Below are positions 21,610-33,200 of a stretch of DNA of 64,000 nt, in pieces. The DNA comes from Peromyscus leucopus (taxonomy: Eukaryota; Chordata; Mammalia; Rodentia; Cricetidae): positions 93,296,936 through 93,360,935 of the forward strand of contig NC_051071.1 of assembly GCF_004664715.2 (NCBI RefSeq), in the 5' to 3' direction. Positions within the stretch are counted from its first letter, which is position 1. Each line of letters opens with the position of its first letter. Both the position numbers and the translations under genes were made by a program. Under the pieces are notes generated by a model that did not search any database, had not been told where the DNA came from, and worked only from the letters and a program-made list of their open reading frames with translations.

Positions 21610-22959
21610 AGCAGAAGAAAAACTTAACTCTCCTGGACTGGAAATGTTTTGTCTGAAGTATCTGTAAGCTTACGGCAGATAATGTGTTACAGAGTATGAG
21701 CAGCCCTCTCCGTCTGTAGGCTCAGTCATTCAGGGATGGAAAATATTCATAAAAATACACAGAATGGAGTTCCCATTTGTACTGTGGTAAATTTCAACTC
21801 TTCTCAAAAACTTGTCTCTCTGTAGCCATTTCCACCTTGTCCGTCTAGAAGGGGAGAAATTCAGGAAGGAGACCTACCCCAGCTGACCACCTTCCAGGTA
21901 GCTACAGCCCTGGTGGTGGCTGGGCACTGAAGAGTTGTGCTTCCCACTCTTATTTCTTTCACTGCCTGCTTTATGTTATTTGTGTTAATTGAGTTGAATA
22001 ATACCTTTTCCAGCTAGAAATTTGTCCTTGTTGTTTGTGTGTTTTGACATAGGTCTCACTATGTAGTGTGAACAAGAATGCCTAGAAAGAAGCTGTGTCT
22101 GCAAACTAATTAATTAGAGCTGCAGTAATGTGGTGAGATTGGAATGTGGCATGTCCAGATGCTTATTACCTTACCAGGTAGCTTTCGGTCCCGAATAGCC
22201 ATTCCTTGTCCACCTTTGTTGGAACTAACATCCTATGACTAATAGACAGTCTTTTGAAATCTGTTGCCTCCTTGTACAACTTGTGTCCCAGAGACCTGAT
22301 TGGGAAATGAAGAAATGACAGATATTAAAGAAAGGACAGACACATGGAGACACAAGCTGCAATTGGGTGATCTAGGCTCTGGGATGGAGAAGCTGCAGCC
22401 CCTTAGAAGCTCAGCAAGGAGATGCTATTGCATATGGCTGAACAAGGAAGCAGGTTTAGCTAATCTCAGTTGGGAGCAGTCTTCAGGCCCTAAACATGGG
22501 GTGGGGGTGGAAAATCTACGGTGAACACTTTCTGTGCATTGTCAACACTCCTACTTGGACCGGAGGAAGGCTTTGCCACTCTCGTGGGGCTGACATATTG
22601 GGGTCCTTGACATGGCTGTGCCCATGTCAACAATTTACTCAGGAGTTCACTTGCTTCCTACAGAAATCTATGAACTTAGTAGACCACTTGCTTCCACCAT
22701 CCCAAAACTAAGAATGTCATCACATAGCATCTGAGGCCTTGGAAGAGCTGCTCCCATCCTGCTGCACCCGCCTCTCTGATGTACCCGCCAATGCACTTTA
22801 AACTTGACCTGATTTATGACTTTGTTCTTTAAAATGATAAAACTGCTTCCATGTTGGAACATGGAGTTTGAGGTAACCTAAATCTGTTCCCAGGTCATGG
22901 TCACTTATATTTGACTCTAGAATAAACTTTTATTCTCTTGTGAAGGCAATATGAAGGCC

Positions 22960-23280
22960 TAGACTTGACTTTGCAGACTCCATCGTAGGGAAGGGCCATC
23001 ATCTTAGACCACCTGGTTACCAGGGGCTGTACTCAGTTCCAGGAAGAACCTCAGGAATATGCCATGACAATGACACTCAAACTGATAGCCTAGAAGCAGC
23101 CAACTAGTTTCAAATGTGGTTTCACGCCAAAAGTCTAGACCAATAGCTTCAAAAAAATCACCCTGCCCCATGTCCCTTCACCCAATCCCAAATGCCAAGA
23201 CATATAACTCCCGGCTGGCAGCTTTTCCCTTTAAAAACCTCTCCTACCCCTGAGCTTTGAAATCAGGATCCTTCTGTACT
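22960..23280 (+). mobile_element. Possible ERV LTR remnant
   Basis: The layout resembles an LTR: 'gaccaatag' and 'acccaatccc' CCAAT-like boxes, then 'ttccctttaaaaacctctcc' as a TATA-like segment. I see no firm ends and no target duplication, so this is a tentative reading. Confidence 0.3.
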
Positions 23281-23339
23281 TGACGTCTAGAGTACTGGGA
23301 TTACTGTCACCATTCCTGGCCAGCTAGTGAATTCTTTAA

Positions 23340-23486
23340 GGAAACCTTTAGTTCCAGCACTCAGGAGGTGAGGCAGGGGGATTTCTATGAGTTCAAGGCC
23401 AGCCTGGTATATACATAGTGAGTTCCAGACCAACTAAGGATACATAGTGAAATCCTATCTCAAAAAAGGAGAGAGAGAGAGAGAGT
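23340..23486 (+). mobile_element. B1 SINE, 5'-truncated
   Basis: Recognised by 'ccagcactcaggaggtgagg', 'gagttcaaggccagcctggt' and 'gtgaaatcctatctcaaaaa', followed by a (GA)n run. Confidence 0.8.
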
Positions 23487-24126
23487 TTTAATTTCAAAAT
23501 AGTTTTAGATTTATAGGACAATCACAAAAAAAGGCAGGCCAGAATTCTAGAAGCTACACCTAGCCTCCCAGATCACTATGTCTTTTTTCTTTTTTAAAAA
23601 TAAATTTCTTTTACACACTAGCCACAGTTTTCCTCCCTTCTCTCCTCCTACCCCCTCCTCCCAACCCCACTCTGTTCCCACCCCCAGCCCTCCTCTGTTT
23701 CTGATTAGGAAAGGGCAGGCCTCCCATGGGTATCAACAAAGCATATCAAGTTGCAGTAAGACTAAGCTCCTCCCCTTGTATTAAGGCTGGGCAAGGCAAC
23801 CCAGTATGAGGAGTAGGGTCCCAAAAGCCTGTGAAAGAGTTGGAGACAGCCCCTGTTCCCACTGTTAGGAGTCCCATTGTAAGCATTCTGTAGTCATCAG
23901 CAGGCAACTGCGTCCCAGCCTAAAAGCAGACATGCAGTCTCTCTGTCTCTGTCTCTTTCTCTTAATAAAGCTCTAAAAGGTATCATTGGGTCCTGTTGTG
24001 ACTATGACCTTTTCACCCTTACTACCCATAAGAGGACTAAGCTACACTCAGAAGGCCTAGGTCAGTCCCATGCAAGCTCCCTGGTTGTTGGTTCAGTCTC
24101 TGTGAGCCCTGATGAGCCCAGGTTAG

Positions 24127-25080
24127 TGAAAGCCATAACAGCTCAGTCTTCTCTCAGAGATCAGGCCTCAATTTCAGTTTCCTGAGTCGAGCAAGCAGTT
24201 TCTGGGAGGGCCATGAACAAAAGATATAGTCCTTTCAGTAGCTCCCTTTCTTTACGTATCCCGACTGCTCAAGGTTCAGCCAATTGTTTACTGTCTGGGT
24301 GGGACCCTCACCAACTTAGAGCTATGTGCATGGGTCAATGTGAAAGCCTAGGCCACTGAGTCAGCTTCCACAGAGTATTGATAGGTTAGCCAGCCTCCAT
24401 GGCAGCTCAAGGACAAAGCCTGGTGTTTGGGCGGGAGCTCCACCTCAGCCCCTGGCACCCTGGCATCCTATACGCAAAAAGTCTGGAATGTTTTGGTGGA
24501 AGATCCACCTCAACTCCCCTCCCCCATCTCTTTCCCCAAACCCACCCCTTCAAAGCCGGCCAAACACAGCTCCTCCCCCAGAGAGGCCCAAGACCACTCC
24601 CACAGGGTTTTAAGCTGCATCCCAGAAAACAGATATGAGATTTTTCCAGTCTCTCATCCCCATCTCCTCTCTGGGGGGCCGAAAAATCACCCAGGAAAGC
24701 TTTACCCATTAACCTGGGGCTTTTTCTAATTCAGTCTGACTTGGATTGCTGCATCAGCCTATCGGTGTGCCTATTGGGGATGTAGCTCGGTGGTTGAGCA
24801 CTTGCCTAGCAAGCACAAGGCCCTGGGTTCAGTCCTCAGCTCCAGAAAAAAAATTTAAAAAATTACTAATATGATTGCCCCTCATATAAACCCATCCTGA
24901 GTCTGTTCCTATGTGGTCCGTAGACCCCAAGCCCCCTTTGCTTTAAAAACTCTGCCCCATTGCTATTCAGGGTCTCTCCTGCTCTGCTGCTGTGTCCCGA
25001 GTTAACTCACAATATAAAGACTCTTTGCTTTTGTGTAGAGTTGGTCTCTTGGTGGTCTTTGGAGGACTCTAGATACAACC
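24127..25080 (+). mobile_element. ERV LTR-like insertion in L1, 5-bp direct repeat
   Basis: This insertion of about 950 bp begins 'tgaaagccataacagctcag' and ends in the retroviral U5-like 'gtctcttggtggtctttgga ... gatacaacc'. A GTTAG direct repeat flanks it at 24122-24126 and 25081-25085. There is a TATA-like 'catataaacc' near 24876 and 'aatataaag' near 25012. An ID element is inserted inside. The family is not assigned. Confidence 0.6.
24774..24860 (+). mobile_element. ID element (tRNA-Ala/BC1-type SINE)
   Basis: 'ggggatgtagctcggtggtt', 'gcttgcctagcaagcacaag' (read with 'gagcact' before it) and 'ccctgggttcagtcctcagc', then an A-rich tail. A-box-like and B-box-like pol III promoter segments are visible. 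This is a SINE and not a functional tRNA, because it has no acceptor stem pairing. Confidence 0.93.
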
Positions 25081-25126
25081 GTTAGTTGATTCTGTGAGTT
25101 TTCTTGGATCGTTAATGTCTAATTCT

Positions 25127-25174
<48 letters not shown>

Positions 25175-25308
25175 GTTTTTTGAGACAGGGTTTCTCTGTG
25201 TAACTTTGTGCCTTTCCTGGAACTTGCTTTGGAGACCAGGCTGGCCACGAACTCCGAGATCCACCTCCCGAGTGCTGGGATTAAAGGCGTGTGCCACCAC
25301 TGCCCATC
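25127..25308 (-). mobile_element. B1 SINE with about 45-nt poly(T) head
   Basis: Antisense copy with a very long T run at 25127-25173 (an uneroded A tail), 'gagacagggtttctctgtgt' and 'gctgggattaaaggcgtgtg'. The central part has a small deletion around 'cgaactccgagatccacctc'. The long tail suggests a recent insertion. Confidence 0.93.
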
Positions 25309-25879
25309 TCTAATCACTAATTCTAAGGTAATTTAGACTCTGGACCAACAATATTCCAATCTTTTCTCAATACTGCAGCTCTGATATTCAATACATCCAG
25401 TGAGCCAACAAAGACAATGCTAACTAAAGCCTGTCTGATGCACTGCTTCCCTTAGTGTTTACTTCCTCTTTTCTCTTCCCAACCAAGAACACATGACAAG
25501 ACAACACATGTCTCCTTGGGCACTTCTGGACTGTGACAGCTTCTTAGATTTGCTTTGGTTCCAGTAACCTTGATGGTTTCCAGGAGAGTCCGACAGGAAT
25601 TTTGTAGAATGTTAAGCAACTGGGTTGGTTTACAGGGTTTTCCAAATGATTAGCCTGGGGTTTCCTGAGGAAGAGCATGGAAGTAGCATGCCCTCGAGGA
25701 ACAGTTTGTCAGGTGCAACTGGAAGCCCAGCTTTCAGCAGTGTCAGAGAAACTGGAAAGGAGTGTCAGTGGAGCAGCATACACACATAGAAGACTCTTTT
25801 TTTCTGAGGTCCAAAGCTTACTTCTTCGTTTTATTTTTCTCTCTGTTGTTCGTTTTACATTTTTTTTTAAATAATTTTA

Positions 25880-26067
25880 TGTTTTTTTTTTTTTAAGATT
25901 TTATTTATTTATCATGTATACAGTGAGTGTTCGGCCTGCAGGCCAGAAGAGGGCACCAGATCTCATTGTAGATGGTTGTGAGCCACCATGTGGTTGCTGG
26001 GAATTGAACTCAGGACCTCTGGAAGAACAGCCAGTGCTCTTAACCTCTGAGCCATCTCTCCAGCCCT
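25880..26067 (-). mobile_element. B2 SINE (left arm of an inverted pair)
   Basis: Antisense full-length B2: 'aagattttatttatttatca', 'gttgtgagccaccatgtggt', 'gaactcaggacctctggaag', 'ctgagccatctctccagccc'. Confidence 0.95.
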
Positions 26068-26121
26068 CGTTTTACATTTTTCCCTTATCCCTTTTATACC
26101 ACCTAAGACAAAGATTTCTGG

Positions 26122-26298
26122 GGGGGCTGGAGAGATGGCTCAGCAGTTAAGAGCACTGGGTGTTCTTGCAGAGGTCCTGAGTTCAATTCCCAACAACCAC
26201 ATGGTGGCTCACAACCATCTGCAATGGGATTTGGTGCCCTCTTCTGGTATGCAGGTGTACATGCAGACAGAATGCTATATACATAGAAAAAAAAAAGA
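26122..26298 (+). mobile_element. B2 SINE (right arm of an inverted pair)
   Basis: Sense full-length B2: 'ggggctggagagatggctca', 'cctgagttcaattcccaaca', 'catggtggctcacaaccatc', ending in an A run. It lies 54 bp from the antisense B2 at 25880-26067. Confidence 0.95.
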
Positions 26299-27043
26299 TT
26301 TCTGTGCAAGAAAAAGATTACCTCACAACCATGTTACATATTTTCCAAAAGCAAATTAAAATCTTTACATAAGAAGAAATCACATTAAGATCACAAGTTA
26401 CATGTTTTCCTTTAGAAGTCCACAAGTAGTTAAACATTTTCCTTTGTATTAATTTTTTCCACCATAACATCTTCACTCCAAAGCAGTGGTTCTTTTATTA
26501 TTGATTAACTAAGTTTTAAGCTAGCCAAGTCTATTTCAGCCATTTCCTTTGTACTGGCATGCAGCTGTTTGTGGTTTTAATGTAGTCGATTTCTATTCTT
26601 ATTTCTACTCTAGAAAAACTTTAAACCAGTGGTCAGCTAACCATCTATTTTTCTTTACACACAATAGAGTCATTTGATTTCTTTTTACAACTTTGTCTTT
26701 TCAAGGTGCATACCAGGGCCTGTGATTAATTCTGTAAGTTACATGACCAAGGGACTCAGGCCTAACCTTGGGTGTAGGGACATAACTGTTTTCTTTGATC
26801 ATCAGCCTGTTTTTCCACAGGTAGAATTCATACATCTATAATTTCTGCCCTCTGCAAATCTCACATCTAACAAAGGGGAAGTTAACTTTTAGCCTATATT
26901 TGCCTTTTTTTGTATCTCTTATTGGAGCAATTGGCAGAATAACCTAAATCATGTCCTTCATCATCTTTACCAACTATCCTAACCACCTGTATCTGTTAGG
27001 CTAACTCAAAAAGTCCAATTAAATCATAGATCTAACTAATCAC

Positions 27044-27500
27044 TGTAGAGGGGCACCAAAACAGCTTGACCACACAGCTGCTATGATAGGCTTAGAGGCC
27101 CAGACACAGCTTCCGTGACAAGTTTACTGGCAGGCAACACCCAGACCCAGGAAAAGCCATAAGCTGACCCCACCCAGGGAGGGCCTACATCTAAGGGAAG
27201 TACCTGACATCCCAAACATTCCAAACATTAGATAAGGTGGCCAGATGTCCCTGAGTTTAGAACACACCTATTTTTGTTTTACAGATACCTCTAGACAAAT
27301 GTCAGCCAATCAGGGTCCTAAACCCTGGAAATCCCCTCACCCCAACCTCTGCTATGATAAAATCTCTACCTCGCCTGAGCTTAGGGCTCTCTGCTCTCAC
27401 TGCTTCGTCAAACAGAAAGAGAGCCCAAGACTTTGCTTTTATATATGAGATTTGGTCTCCATGGTGGTCTTTTGGGGGTCCCCGCGATCTGGGCATAACA
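27044..27500 (+). mobile_element. Solo ERV LTR
   Basis: 457 bp with TGTAGAGGGG ... GCATAACA ends. It contains 'agccaatcagg' (CCAAT box), a TATA-like 'tgataaaatctc', and a U5-like end 'ggtctccatggtggtctttt' followed by 'gggggtcccc'. This resembles class I ERV LTRs of rodents. I could not confirm a target duplication, so exact ends are tentative. No viral protein reading frame accompanies it. Confidence 0.6.
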
Positions 27501-29479
27501 ATCAGCATTGTTAAAAAATCGTCTTCATTATGATCTGCAAGTAAAAAGTAAATCACCCAGTGAGGAGTGGGATTTCCCAAGAAACAATCACACTGTATTA
27601 GATACAGTGGGATCCTTTTCACAGAAATACCATGCCAAACAAGCAGGAACACAGCAGAGCAAACAGAAGCATAGCAGAAGCAAGGGGCATTCTGGGAAAA
27701 CAATCCTCCCAGGGCTTTGTCTCTCCAGGAGGCACCCAGAGCAGCTTTGTTATCCTCTGGGCCGAATTCCATAAGCTCCATCACTCTTTGTAGTTCCTCT
27801 GATATGACTGCTGGCAGTCAGGAATCTGTCTGTGCTGGTAGCAGGACACATTACTATTGACAGTCATCTTGACTATCTGGAAACAGTGAAATCCCTGGTG
27901 CTTTACTCCTTAAATTTAAGTCCTCCTGCAAAGACTAACAGGAAGATGGGGTAGAGTATGTGGAATCATCTGCAATGGGAAACTCATCTATATTCTCTAT
28001 TATGCATTTACTCAGTTTTTGGGTATGTCTGTGTGTACCTAGGCACATTTTTTTTCCCATCTGGGTTGTGATCTAGTTCAGCCTCTACCACTGGGTACAC
28101 TCAGCTGTGACCACATAGCTGTGATGGCTTCACTGAGGGTTTCTTCCTGTTGGCCCCAGTTCCTAGGCGGGTTGTCCTGGTTGATGAACTACGTTTATTT
28201 CTGTTCCTTATATTGGAATGGAGGTCACTTTGCAGAGGGTTAGTCTGCCACTTTGCCTCACTAAGCTGCCTCTGCTATCCCAGGACCTGCCCCAGTCAGG
28301 TATGGGAGGGTAGCCGAGGGGGTTAGGAAATGCAGTGGGATGTTCTCCACCTTCTCGGTTCCTGCACCTGGACCTGGTGGCCACATACATAGAGCCCACA
28401 CACGTTTGGGCTGATGAACTCCAAGGCCTCCTTTAGGAGCATTAGATATTGGGTCACTGTCCTGGACCAATGGCCTTCTGTGGGACGGTGTTACAGATTA
28501 TGCATGAGCCCTGATGAAGGATAAGCTAAAGAGAGGGTCTGTGCCACTCTACTGGCCATGGGCCTTCACTGAGATTCATCACTCAACTGATGACCTAACA
28601 GTGAAGCACAGCCAAACATCCTTCTCCACCTACCTACCACCCTTCTCAGATACTGGGGTGCTTTAAGGATCTGGGCAGTGCTGGGCCCCTCCCCAGTTCT
28701 GTCCTTCAGAAGCTTGGCCTACACCTACCTTCATAGGGTATGGCAGCCACCCAGAAAGCACTTGGTCACACTATCATATCCATCACCCATAGCTAGCACA
28801 GGTAGTGAGTTCCTGGCTTGTCCTTAGCCTGATCTGACCCCCAGGTCAGCAGGTGAGGCCAAAAATAACAGGCCAGCTCAGGGTTCACCTGAAGGTCGAA
28901 AGAGGGATTCCTGGGGCCCAGAAAGCCCTCACCTGCACAGCCATAACTGGACTTCTGAAATGTCCAGGACTGCTCGATGCGCCCCTAGGTTGTCTTGCAC
29001 CTCATTTTGCCTGCTCCTTGATCGAAGTCATTGTGGGGATAAAGAAAGGGAACAGTCCCTGCCGGCAGAGAGCCTTAGTTTGTGGGGGGTGTACAGTTAT
29101 CCTAGGGAAAGCAATGTTGATTGGTACAGGCCCCTGCCCAGTGAACATCTCCACTGGCTTTTCTGCCTGACCCCGACTCCCAACACTGCCCCCATTTATG
29201 AGGAGGGAAGACTAGGCCGGGTGGGTTGGAATCTGTTGTGGCTGCTAAAGGACAAGACTTATCTCACACCTGTCTAGGGTCAGACTGAGCCACATTTAAT
29301 TTGGTTTAGAAAAGAGATAGCCCTGCTCATGACCTCTGGAGAAGGGAGCTCTGTACCTAAGGAGGGTCTTTCCAGTGACCACTTAGCCCACGCTGTTAGG
29401 GAACCCGGAGATAGGAACAGGCGCCTAAAGCAGAAGTAAGATTCAGGAAGGACTAAGGGAAGGAGGCAGGCCATGCGGA

Positions 29480-29890
29480 GGCTGGGGTGGGGTAGGGTGC
29501 GGGACACGTGTACCCCTCCCCCCTCCCCGCTTCAGAGCCCCACCTCGGGGAGGGGTTGAGGAGGTCAGACAAGGTTTTCTCTAGGCAACTGCGTCTTTCT
29601 AGCTTTGATTGGGCAGGATCTGCACGTGATCATCTTGGAACCAATCTCGGCGCCCCGCAGCGGAGCGCAGTGATTGGATCAGGCTTCTTCTGCTATTCCA
29701 CACTGCCTGCTGAGTCCCACCCTCTTCACTGGGCACCCTTCCACCGGTTGCCCGTCTGAACTGGGCCTGGTCATGGGTACCCCTCCTCCGCACCTGAAGG
29801 AGCCCTGCCGTGTTGCCCCGCTGCCCCTTTGCCCTGGCTCTCTTTCAGAACTGAAGACCTGAGAGCAGCCAGGGTCCAAAACGCGTGGAC
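29480..29890. promoter_or_regulatory. Promoter-like GC-rich patch with three CCAAT boxes and two CACGTG E-boxes
   Basis: CCAAT boxes lie at 29608-29612 (reverse), 29641-29645 (forward) and 29673-29677 (reverse), spaced 33 and 32 bp. CACGTG occurs at 29505-29510 and 29623-29628. A C-rich run lies at 29513-29529 and a CpG-rich stretch 'ctcggcgccccgcagcggag' at 29646-29665. No TATA box or coding exon is visible. The arrangement resembles NF-Y-bound promoters or LTR enhancers. Function is an inference. Confidence 0.45.
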
Positions 29891-31644
29891 AGGTGGCGCA
29901 GACCCAGGGATCCTTGGCCCCGCTGGTTTTGTGGTGGACAGCAGGATTTGTCTAGCTGCGGATTAGCAGGGGTGGACAAAATGGTCCTTAATTGCAGGTC
30001 TTTTTAGTTTTTCTGGAATGCTTTGATGATTAGGTAGCTTGTGATTGAGAACAGCGCTGCCTCTCGGTCTTAGAAAGTGGAGCACAGGTCAGAGCAGGTA
30101 TCTGTCTGGCTGCCGGAGCTAGCTGCCTGCAGATACCAGGGAGAAGCTATAAGGAGAAACTGGAGGTAAAATCAGCCAAAAGTGTTCAGGATATGTCAAC
30201 ATCCAGTGTCTGGGGTTAGGCTTGCAGGTGGAGGTTTTGTAAGAACATCATGCCCTGCAGCTTCAGGGCAGCGTTTCCCTGGCCCTGGTGCCTGTCGCTC
30301 AGCTTGGAATATTCACATTCCGTGCACACACAAGCACATGCATGGAGAATGCCTACATGGCTCCTGCCTCCTATCCTCTTGATCTTGTATGTGTCACTCC
30401 TCTGACAGCCACCACATCACTCATGAATAGCATTTCCAGATCCCATCACCCCATACCCATTTTTCTCCAAGCAGAAATCATTAATTACAGTGTGTATTTA
30501 ACACTTCTCCCATGACATACGCATGCACATACACACAACTATAAGAGAAGGGAACTCAATTATTCCAGGCCCTAGAAGATATTATAACCAACCAAGATCT
30601 AACCTATCAGTCCTTGGGTGACCAACTGATCAAGTCTTCCAATAGCTAAAACATTCATATCATTACTTAGGTCCAAGAGGAATCCAGATGGCTGTGAGGT
30701 AGGGCACCAGATGACAGGTGGGTAGACTGATTGGTGCCCTTATAAGAACATTCATTCTGAGTGACAGCATTCAGCAAAGCTCCAGAGAGTCTAGAGCCAG
30801 AGATTAGGGTGTTAAGTACACCTCCAGGAAAAAGAAGTAGCCGCTGCCCCAGCAGGTAGGATGTTATCTGGATAATTCGGTGGTGCCCCTTGGGTGGGCC
30901 TCTTCCTCCAGAGATAGTGAGGGGCATGAGAGATACTTCTCCTGTACTTGGAGGAAAGCAGGATCCCTCTAAATCATCCCCACTTCTCTATTCATCTCCA
31001 CCCACCCCTGCAAGTAAGAGTGAGACATGTGTAGCCTTTCTGCTCAGACTAGCAGGTTTTGCTGGATGGAATTTCTACAATTGCTGATTGCTGTCTCCCA
31101 GAAGAGGGGTGCCCCAAAAGGGAGATGAACAAGGGCTCTTTAAGGACAGCTGTGGTCACAGCACCTCGGGTTGGGCTAAGCATGGGGCAAATTGGGATTG
31201 CAGACCCACAGTATGAGATAGGTGGACTACTCTCTGGACTTGGGTCTAATAAAATATGCCAGGACAGAGAGCTGTCAAGTCCTGTGAGCACCTCCTCCCA
31301 TTCGGCAGTTGACAGTGATCCCAAAAGGTGTGTGGTGCTATAGGGAATGAGGACAGCACCCTGGGCTGGGCAGGGGAACAGAGCTATGGAAATCCTGGTG
31401 GGCCCAGACCTGGGAAGCAGTATAGTCTGGATTTACCAGAGCCTGGCAGAACTGTGAGGAAGAAAGGTTGTGTAAACTGGAGGCTCACTCTGGGCACTGG
31501 GGTCCTGAAGGGACAACTTTGCCCTCTGGAGAATAAGTTGGATCAGTAAATCTGAGCAACGACCTACAGGACATTCTGTATTTGTCTCCAATGTGAGGGA
31601 AGCCTTCCCTCTGCCGGGGAGAATGGGAGTCTTAGAAGGAATAG

Positions 31645-33200
31645 CCACACGGTGTGAAATCACTGTTTATTGGCTGTGATTCCCTCAGAGAGAACATGTG
31701 AGGCCTCTGACATGCAGGAGGTGCAGGCACAAGGACAGACAGACAGGTAACACATGGGCTATACTAAGCGCTGCGGCCCGGTGCCCCATGCGCTAGGAAC
31801 AGGATGCAGGGTTAACTCAAGAAAAGGCCATCTGCTCAGAGCTGGCTTTTCAATTCATGAAAACCAGCCAGAGGTGCAGAGAGAGGCCCAGGTGAGCAAG
31901 GTACTGTGGGCCGAGCATGCTTCATCTCTTTGGGCAGAGGGCGTTCTGATTAGTATTGCAGTCTAATTGTTATGGCTTCTCTAAAGAGCTATGTAAGGTC
32001 ATGAAGGTCAATGCCAAGCCACACACCTGGCCCAAAACTCATGGACACTTAATGCAGTTTTAATGTGGACAGGAAGGGTCGGGAAGACCAGGCTGGCCTT
32101 TCTGTCAAGATAAAACTTATCAAATACAGACCTCATTTACCTGAGATTCAACATATTATGATGTAAATTAAACAAATATGAAGAACAATGGCTGCTGGCT
32201 GGGCAAAGGGGAGTAGCTGGGTCATATTGCCCTTGGGCCACGCACAGAACAAAACACCACAGCCCAAGCCCAGGAGCTTGCATTTGCGGGCCACTGTCAG
32301 CCCTTCAAAGGGGGAATAGTGGAGAGGGTGGGACACCGAATCCTGTGGCCTTCTGTCTGCCTTGCACATGGATCCCCAGAACCCTGGGCTTTTAGGGAGT
32401 GGGGCATTCTGAAGGTAGGTGTCTAGTGGTAAAGCCAGGAGTTCCCTAGGAGACTGCCTGTCCTCCATGAAGAGAACAGGAGGCCACCAGGGAGAGATGG
32501 GACTCTGGAAAGTGTGCGTTACAGAGGATGTCAAGGGACCCACCCATACCCAATCTATTGCTTTGTTTCCCCTGGCTGTGGCATTCTTAAGAAGCCAAAC
32601 CTTGCAGAGCAACAGAGAAAGAGACAGCTGGACAAAATATGCAAGGGCCGCCGGTGAAGACTGGGGTGTTACCGCACAGACAGGAAGACAGAGTGAATGG
32701 TCCAGCAGGTCCAACAAGTCTAGAAACTGGGGTAATGGGCTCAGGGAAGGGCTGGGGCCCCCAGGCACCCACAGCTCATTCCCCAAGTCCCACCCCACTA
32801 TGGCTGTGCTCCTGAGTTTAGGCCCTGACTGGTGGCCACCCACAGAGGGATGGCACTCCAGGGGTGGTCAGGGCTGGCCCTCGGGGCCTGACCTCGGTCA
32901 GGCTCAGTGGGAATGGTGAACTCAAGATTAGTAAGGAGGGGTCCAACCACCCAAAGGCAAGGATGCACAGCATAGGGGCCTGAGGGCCACACCCTTGCCT
33001 GGAGGGGTTAATGATGGCAGTGGGGGGAGGGGTGTGGCCAGAGGCTCCCGAGGCGCGAGGGGGGCATGGGCAGGATAGATCTAGGACTATGGCTTATTTT
33101 TGCAGGGGGGAGGACTGCATCTGCTCCCAACATCCCTTGTAGGGGGGGCTCCGAGGGGGTCTGTACAGTGGGCGGGGCTCCTGGCGCTGACACAGTATCA
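31645..33200 (-). other. CPLX1: CPLX1 3'UTR
   Basis: This is unique, SINE-free sequence downstream of the CPLX1 stop codon on the - strand, about 1.55 kb up to an AATAAA. The length is typical for complexin mRNAs. It contains a chance open frame of about 231 codons on the same strand (32843-32148) that resembles no known protein. Confidence 0.65.
31666..31671 (-). terminator. CPLX1: Probable CPLX1 poly(A) signal
   Basis: TTTATT on the + strand reads AATAAA on the - strand (CCAATAAACAGTG). A GT-rich element 'ccgtgtggc' follows about 20 bases downstream, as in a standard pol II cleavage site. Cleavage is expected near 31645-31655. Confidence 0.65.

Larger units (their letters stand above)
17519..21625 (+). 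other. PCGF3: PCGF3 3'UTR
   Basis: Unique, fairly AT-rich sequence follows the stop codon. It is free of SINE, LINE and LTR copies over about 4.1 kb, in contrast to the introns, as expected for a transcribed exon under constraint. It contains AU-rich stretches, a (TG)n run at 20329-20362 and a very long CT/CA microsatellite at 20744-20949. An AATAAA at 21604 marks the probable end. The 3' end is inferred, with no transcript evidence. A shorter form ending after 18999 is possible. Confidence 0.7.
23590..25115 (-). mobile_element. L1 (Lx-like) 3'-region fragment, split by ERV insertions
   Basis: Antisense L1 segment of the same type as at 9345-10195: 'agggcaggcctcccatgggt', 'catatcaagttgcagtaaga', 'agacagcccctgttcccact', 'cctaggtcagtcccatgcaa'. 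It stops at 'gcccaggttag' (24126) and resumes at 'gttagttgattctgtgag' (25081), so an element was inserted between. A smaller piece at about 23880-24035 with 'cttaataaagctctaaaagg' also interrupts it and looks like an LTR R/U5 remnant. Confidence 0.75.
21626..31644. other. Intergenic region between convergent PCGF3 and CPLX1
   Basis: About 10 kb separates the two probable 3' ends. 21626-22959 shows nothing recognisable. 22960-27500 is a pile of LTR, L1, B1, B2 and ID copies listed separately; within it 26300-27043 is AT-rich with no clear assignment. 27501-31644 is almost free of repeats and holds the promoter-like patch at about 29.5 kb. No protein gene is recognisable here. Confidence 0.7.

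Noticed and set aside
22920..22926. AATAAA near 22921 as a further PCGF3 poly(A) signal
   Set aside because: It lies 1.3 kb beyond the stronger candidate, close to where repeats begin, and nothing else supports a longer transcript.
24774..24845. tRNA-like sequence with A-box and B-box motifs
   Set aside because: It is an ID SINE: the 3' and 5' ends do not pair as an acceptor stem and an A-rich tail follows. The B2 and B3 heads in the window were set aside as tRNA genes for the same reason.
27302..27784. 160-codon open frame overlapping the solo LTR
   Set aside because: It is antisense to the LTR and has no retroviral motif, so it was not considered a viral gene.
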